A stretch of 51,522 nucleotides of DNA from Lojkania enalia (lineage: Eukaryota > Ascomycota > Dothideomycetes > Pleosporales): positions 1 to 51,522 of the forward strand of contig ML986823.1 in the NCBI GenBank assembly GCA_010094045.1. Direction: 5' to 3'. Made by a program: the position numbers and the translations under genes. This document shows positions 47,546 through 51,522 of the stretch, piece after piece. The first letter of the stretch is position 1, and the number at the start of each line of letters is the position of its first letter. The notes under the pieces were generated by a model, which made no database searches, had not been told where the DNA came from, and saw only the letters and a program-made list of their open reading frames with translations.

Positions 47546-49398
47546 ATATAAGTAGTAAGCGAGTATACTAGGTAAGTAAGCGCGCCGCCTTACTAATATT
47601 ATATAATATCCTACCTTCTAATAATAATAGTTTAACCTATAAATACCTAATCTAACTATAATAAAGTAGATATCTCTCTAGCTATTTTAGCTATTAATAA
47701 TAAGCAACTTTAAAGCGAAAGATATACTACTTCTATATATAATATCTCTTAAAGAATAATATATCGACGATGCAACGGAATTACTATATAATACAATTAT
47801 AAGCTAAATTTAAAGAAGCTTACTAAGCTAGAAGAGGAGGCTATTATTATATATATACTTAACCTAGATTCGCGAGGATTTATACCCTCTTTAAGTACTA
47901 TATAAGATATAGTAGATAAGCTGCTTACTAAATACAACGCTAGATAGATTAGCTAAAAATAGCTTAGAAACTTTATTAAGCAAATAAATAGCCTTAAAAT
48001 ACGATTTAATCGACTGTACGATTATTAGAGAGCTTTATACGAAGATTCTAAGATTATTAGAGTCTAGTTTAAACTTGTAGCGCGTACGAAAGCTATATAT
48101 AATATCTATAATAAAGATGTCTACAATTTTAATAAAGTTAGCTTTATAATAGGTAAGATATTACCTAAACTAGTTGTTACTAGTTTAGAAAGATATAGTC
48201 GGCTAAAAGCTATACAGCTAGAGAATTATAAGTAGGTTATAATAATCTAGAGAATTAATACTGCTAGGTAGGCGATTCTACCTTTTATTATCTTTACTAG
48301 TAAATACTACCTTTCTACCTAATATAAGAGTAATAATATACCTAAGAATTAGGCTATTAGACTAAATAATAACGGATAGATAACTAATAATCTTAGAGTT
48401 AAGTAGCTAAAGCACTTTATTATATATATAAAGGACCGTCGAGTAGGCGTATAGTAGCTACTTATTCTTAATAGCTATAAGAGCTATAACTCGCTTGAAT
48501 TCTAGGCAATCTATAAGAAGAATAAAATCTATACTCTTTATATACTGTTATACTTATTATACCTCTTATAACCTCTTAATATAGATTGCTTCTTACTATT
48601 AAAGCGAGCGTATAGTAGTTAGATTAAAAGTCTAATCCGCGACTATATTAATTATATTATAAAGCTTAAGTTCCTTCTAGCTTTCTATACTATCTACTAG
48701 CAATTAATTATAAAGGATAATATCCGCGCAAGCTTTTAAGGGGCTAGTTTAGTCTTATATAATCTAAAAGTAGTAATATTAAAGCTTAATATAAAGCTTC
48801 GTATACTAATACTATCTACGCTAAAGGTTCTTATATAAGAAGCTAAAATACTAAGCAACCAGCGCAAATTAAAAGCTTAATTAATATTAATTCGCGATCG
48901 GATTTAAAGGTATAAAAGCTTATTACCTACTTCTATTATTATAGCAATTAATTAGCTCGAAAAAGGTACTAAGGTAATACTTTATTTAGCTATATTACTA
49001 AAGGGTCGAGTCGCTAGCCTTAAGAAAGTAAATAAGGCTGCTATAATGCGTAAATAGTATAAAAAGAAGCGGATTTAGAAGTAAGGCACCTTATTAAAAG
49101 GAGAGGGAGAGGAGATTATTACTTAAATAGCGGTTGAGTAGCAGTTAGAGGGTAAAATATATTAAAGTAAGGCGTGATTAGATATAAGTTAGTAGGCTTC
49201 TATATACTATAGTTACTATAGAGAGACTGGGCATAACTTTTATATATATAAGAAGAGTACTATAGATATTATTTAATCGAGGATATATATTATATTTATA
49301 GTATTTTAATACGTTGTAAAAATATATCGCTAAAATAGTTAAAAAAGTTAATAAAGTAGTATACTCGCTTATCTAGCGTGCTTACTTACTACTTATAT
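47546..49398 (+). mobile_element. pogo/Fot1-like element E (complete, degraded)
   Basis: The 1,853-bp element has terminal repeats ATATAAGTAGTAAGCGAGTA and, on the minus strand, ATATAAGTAGTAAGTAAGCA, with TA at 47,544-47,545 and 49,399-49,400. It is the only member of the E family in the window and is inserted in G3 between gag and protease. Confidence 0.88.
47740..49310 (+). pseudogene. Element E transposase
   Basis: Plus-strand motifs: HTH (L-N-L-D-S-R-G-F-I-P-S-L-S-T at about 47,865), K-D-V-Y-N-F-N-K at about 48,113 (first Asp now Asn), L-L-I-L-N-S-Y-K-S at about 48,463, and Y-L-L-Y-L-L near 48,545. A C-terminal Cys/His-like tail (Y-S-Y-Y-R-E-T-G-H-N-F) is at about 49,205. Stops are TAA/TAG. 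Confidence 0.78.
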
Positions 49399-49400
49399 TA

Positions 49401-50058
49401 CTTAATTATTCCTCGTTAGTATATAGAATATACTCTAAATACTAGTTTAGGTATTAGTACTCTAGTAGTAGCTTCTTCTATTTATAATAGAGTGTTTATT
49501 TTTTTATTCTTATCTAATTCTTCTTAAACTTATTCTAACCATCTTTTTATACGTTCTTATATTACTATAAGTTATATTTTCTTCTAAAACTAATATCTTA
49601 TAGTTTCTTTAAGTTGTTAGTATATTTAACATTTATCTTTATTATAGAAGAACTAATATAGGGTTCTATATTCTATAGTTATAGCTAGTTTTTCTTTACC
49701 TACTTCCTGCGGTTTATCTTCTATAGGCCGGCTTTTCTTTTCTTTCTTTTTACTTTAATATTCTTTTACTATATATCTAGGTTTCTAATAGTTATAATAT
49801 TTAATATCTTTCTTCTAAGTCTTTTTTTCTTAACTTGCCTATAGCTTAAACTTCTTTTCTCTAATAGTATTTAGATCTATAGGTCTGCCTGCGTTAATAG
49901 TTCTTACTAAAAATTATACCCTCTAGTAGTATACTTACCTTTCTTTATTTTTATACTAGTATAGTTTATTATTAATTCTTTTTACTAGTTAGAAGTATAA
50001 TATTAGATTTTAGAGTTGTTCTATATATATTATTACCCTTCTTATTTTTATTTTTAAC
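49401..50058 (-). pseudogene. G3 gag C-terminal part with zinc knuckle
   Basis: On the minus strand, about 49,745-49,805 reads K-Y-Y-N-Y-x-K-P-R-Y-I-V-K-E-Y. This is a CCHC knuckle with Cys/His changed to Tyr and Gly to Arg, followed by a Lys-rich stretch. The upstream gag is removed by the hAT2 insertion at 50,059. Confidence 0.72.
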
Positions 50059-51368
50059 TAGGCTAGTAGATAGATATAGATTAGATTAGGGTTAGGGTCT
50101 TATATAAATAGGGTAGAGTTAAGATTAGAGTCTTACTAATTAGTCTAGAGTATAGATAGAGTTAAGGTAACTACTTAGTAATAGAGTATAGGTTAAGGTA
50201 GAATTATACGGACTAGGTTTCCTTAGAATCTAACTAATTAGTATACTTTAGAAAGTAGCTTAGTAAGAGTATATATAGTATAATATTCTAGAGTTTTATT
50301 ATAGCTATTTATTATAGATTAGGTTAATCTTATTTTATTAGATTCTAGAATAGTATGCTATATTATATTATAGACTATAGTAGTATACTTCTTAACTATT
50401 AATTTTATATACCTTAATCTAATATAATAATATATTTAGAATAGTAATTTATTATATAAACTATAAAGGTTTATAAATTTCTTAATAAATATACTTTTAT
50501 AGTAGCTCCTTATTAGTAGTAGTACTAGGATTAATATTCTCCTAGTTAATCTCCTAGTTAATCTCTAGTTCTTTATTATATAATTAGACTAGAAGTTTAA
50601 AGAGATTTATAACCTTATTAGCGCTATAAAGAGGACTTAGTTTACTAGTATTTTAAGCTTCTATAGCCTAGTATACCTCTTTAATACGATAGTTCTCTCC
50701 GCTTATTATATATTTTAGAAATATAATATCCTAGATTCTCTATATAATAAGGTAATATCTTCTATTCTTAATTATATTTCTAGTAGTATTAAAAACCCGT
50801 TTAATACTAACTTCTATAATCTATATTAGAAGAATATCTCTTATAACCTAAGTAAGCCGTAGATACTAATATTTATTTACTTTCTACTAGCCTAATATAT
50901 TAAAGTTATAATCTTAAATAAAAGGTATATTTAGGTAACTTTCTTCTTCTAACTCTCCCTTTTCCTCTCTCTCTTCCTCTCTCTCTCCCTCTCCCTCTCT
51001 TATATTACTCAGATTCTGGTCTAGAAAATTTAAGAAGCTGCTTAAGAATAAATATTATAGAGATAGTTTATAAAACTATTTATTATTTTATATCTATTAA
51101 GGTTAAAATATTATAAATAAGATATAGTCTAATATATTCTTATTATAGTAATTAAGATATTTAAAGAATTATTAGCGATAGATTTCTCTATACTAAAGGT
51201 TTTAAGTTTCGTCTTATAGTTATAGTTAAAAGCTAATATAATAAATAGCTATAATAAAAGTATATTATATACTAAAAGTTTCTGGAATAGATTTAAAATT
51301 ATTATATAGTTAAATAAGTAACTATACTTTATATCTATTTTTAAGTAGTATTTACTTAATTTAGATTA
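50059..51368 (-). mobile_element. Truncated inverted hAT copy (hAT2)
   Basis: It begins with the hAT terminus TAGGCTAGTAGATAG at 50,059 and is collinear, in reverse, with hAT1 10,985 down to about 9,670. It covers the right subterminal repeats, the C-terminal dimerisation block of the transposase (about 50,700-50,900) and the acidic linker (pyrimidine-rich plus strand at 50,945-51,000). At 51,369 it is interrupted by B3 at a TA. The rest lies outside the window. Confidence 0.9.
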
Positions 51369-51522
51369 ACGTATTCTACTATTAAAGCAGCTAAACCATC
51401 GAAGCGGCTACTTTTTCTTAGCGTTACAAACACTATATACGAACTATAATAAATCTATAATACGACCTTCTATTAATTTAATAAGAAGGTAGAATTAAGC
51501 TTACCTTATAGGCGTATAAATT
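51369..51522 (+). mobile_element. Left end of pogo element B3, cut by the window edge
   Basis: It starts ACGTATTCTACTATTAAAG after TA (51,367-51,368) and runs parallel to B1 1857-2010. Its terminus keeps ACGT and the duplicated AAGC(A/G)GCTA motif in less mutated form than B1 or B2, so it is the best guide to the original B terminal repeat. Confidence 0.88.

Larger units (their letters stand above)
22479..50058 (-). mobile_element. Ty3/gypsy chromovirus-like element G3, in pieces
   Basis: The minus-strand pieces, in 5' to 3' order, are: gag 50,058-49,399; protease-RT-RNase H-integrase zinc finger 47,545-44,629; integrase catalytic start 35,379-35,236; integrase C-terminus, chromodomain and 3' non-coding 31,513-30,119; polypurine tract and 3' LTR 22,950-22,479. 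Between the pieces lie E, B2, C2 plus D, and G1. Each has its own TSD, and excision rejoins the pol frame in the correct domain order. The 5' LTR is missing because hAT2 interrupts gag at 50,058. Confidence 0.85.

Overview
The window looks like a repeat-dense, AT-rich block from a filamentous ascomycete (Pezizomycotina). Nearly all of it carries the signature of repeat-induced point mutation (RIP): CpA and TpG are scarce, TpA is in excess, and old reading frames are broken almost only by TAA and TAG codons where CAA, CAG or TGG are expected. No long intact gene remains in the mutated part. The species cannot be named from this sequence. I read the mutated regions by conceptual translation, treating TAA/TAG as former Q/W codons, and joined fragments using shared terminal repeats, target-site duplications (TSDs) and second copies of the same element.

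Almost every base outside about 12.8-18.4 kb belongs to a nested stack of transposons. Names used here are local. G1, G2 and G3 are three Ty3/gypsy LTR retrotransposons. A to F are six families of Tc1/mariner-pogo (Fot1-like) elements of about 1.85 kb that insert at TA. hAT is a 6.2-kb hAT element. One Ty1/copia fragment is also present.

Left block (1-12,761): a pogo element A1 lies inside a minus-strand host gene. A1 carries the 3' end of a G1 copy (1-1441) and element B1 (1714-11801). B1 is itself split by C1 (2392-4234) and by the complete hAT element (4743-10985).

Centre (12,762-18,424): this is the only visible non-transposon DNA. It holds a degraded minus-strand gene of unknown function (12,762-13,956), a roughly 2.5-kb island of normal composition that escaped RIP (about 13,470-15,985), and a RIP-destroyed ATP-dependent DNA ligase gene on the plus strand (about 16,011-18,250). 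The ligase retains recognisable nucleotidyltransferase motifs I, III, IV and V.

Right block (18,425-51,522): pogo element F is followed by a copia fragment, which is interrupted by G3 (minus strand). G3 spans 22,479-50,058 in pieces because it has received a complete G1 (22,951-30,118), D (31,514-33,366), C2 (33,369-35,235), B2 (35,380-44,628) and E (47,546-49,398). It is cut at its 5' end by a second, inverted hAT copy, which is in turn cut by B3. B2 contains A2 (35,732-43,112), and A2 contains G2 (37,407-42,910). That makes six visible layers: copia, then G3, then B2, then A2, then G2, plus the hAT2/B3 side branch. The only functional relation among these genes is their role in transposition; the ligase and the neighbouring unknown gene are the candidates for host or cargo genes.
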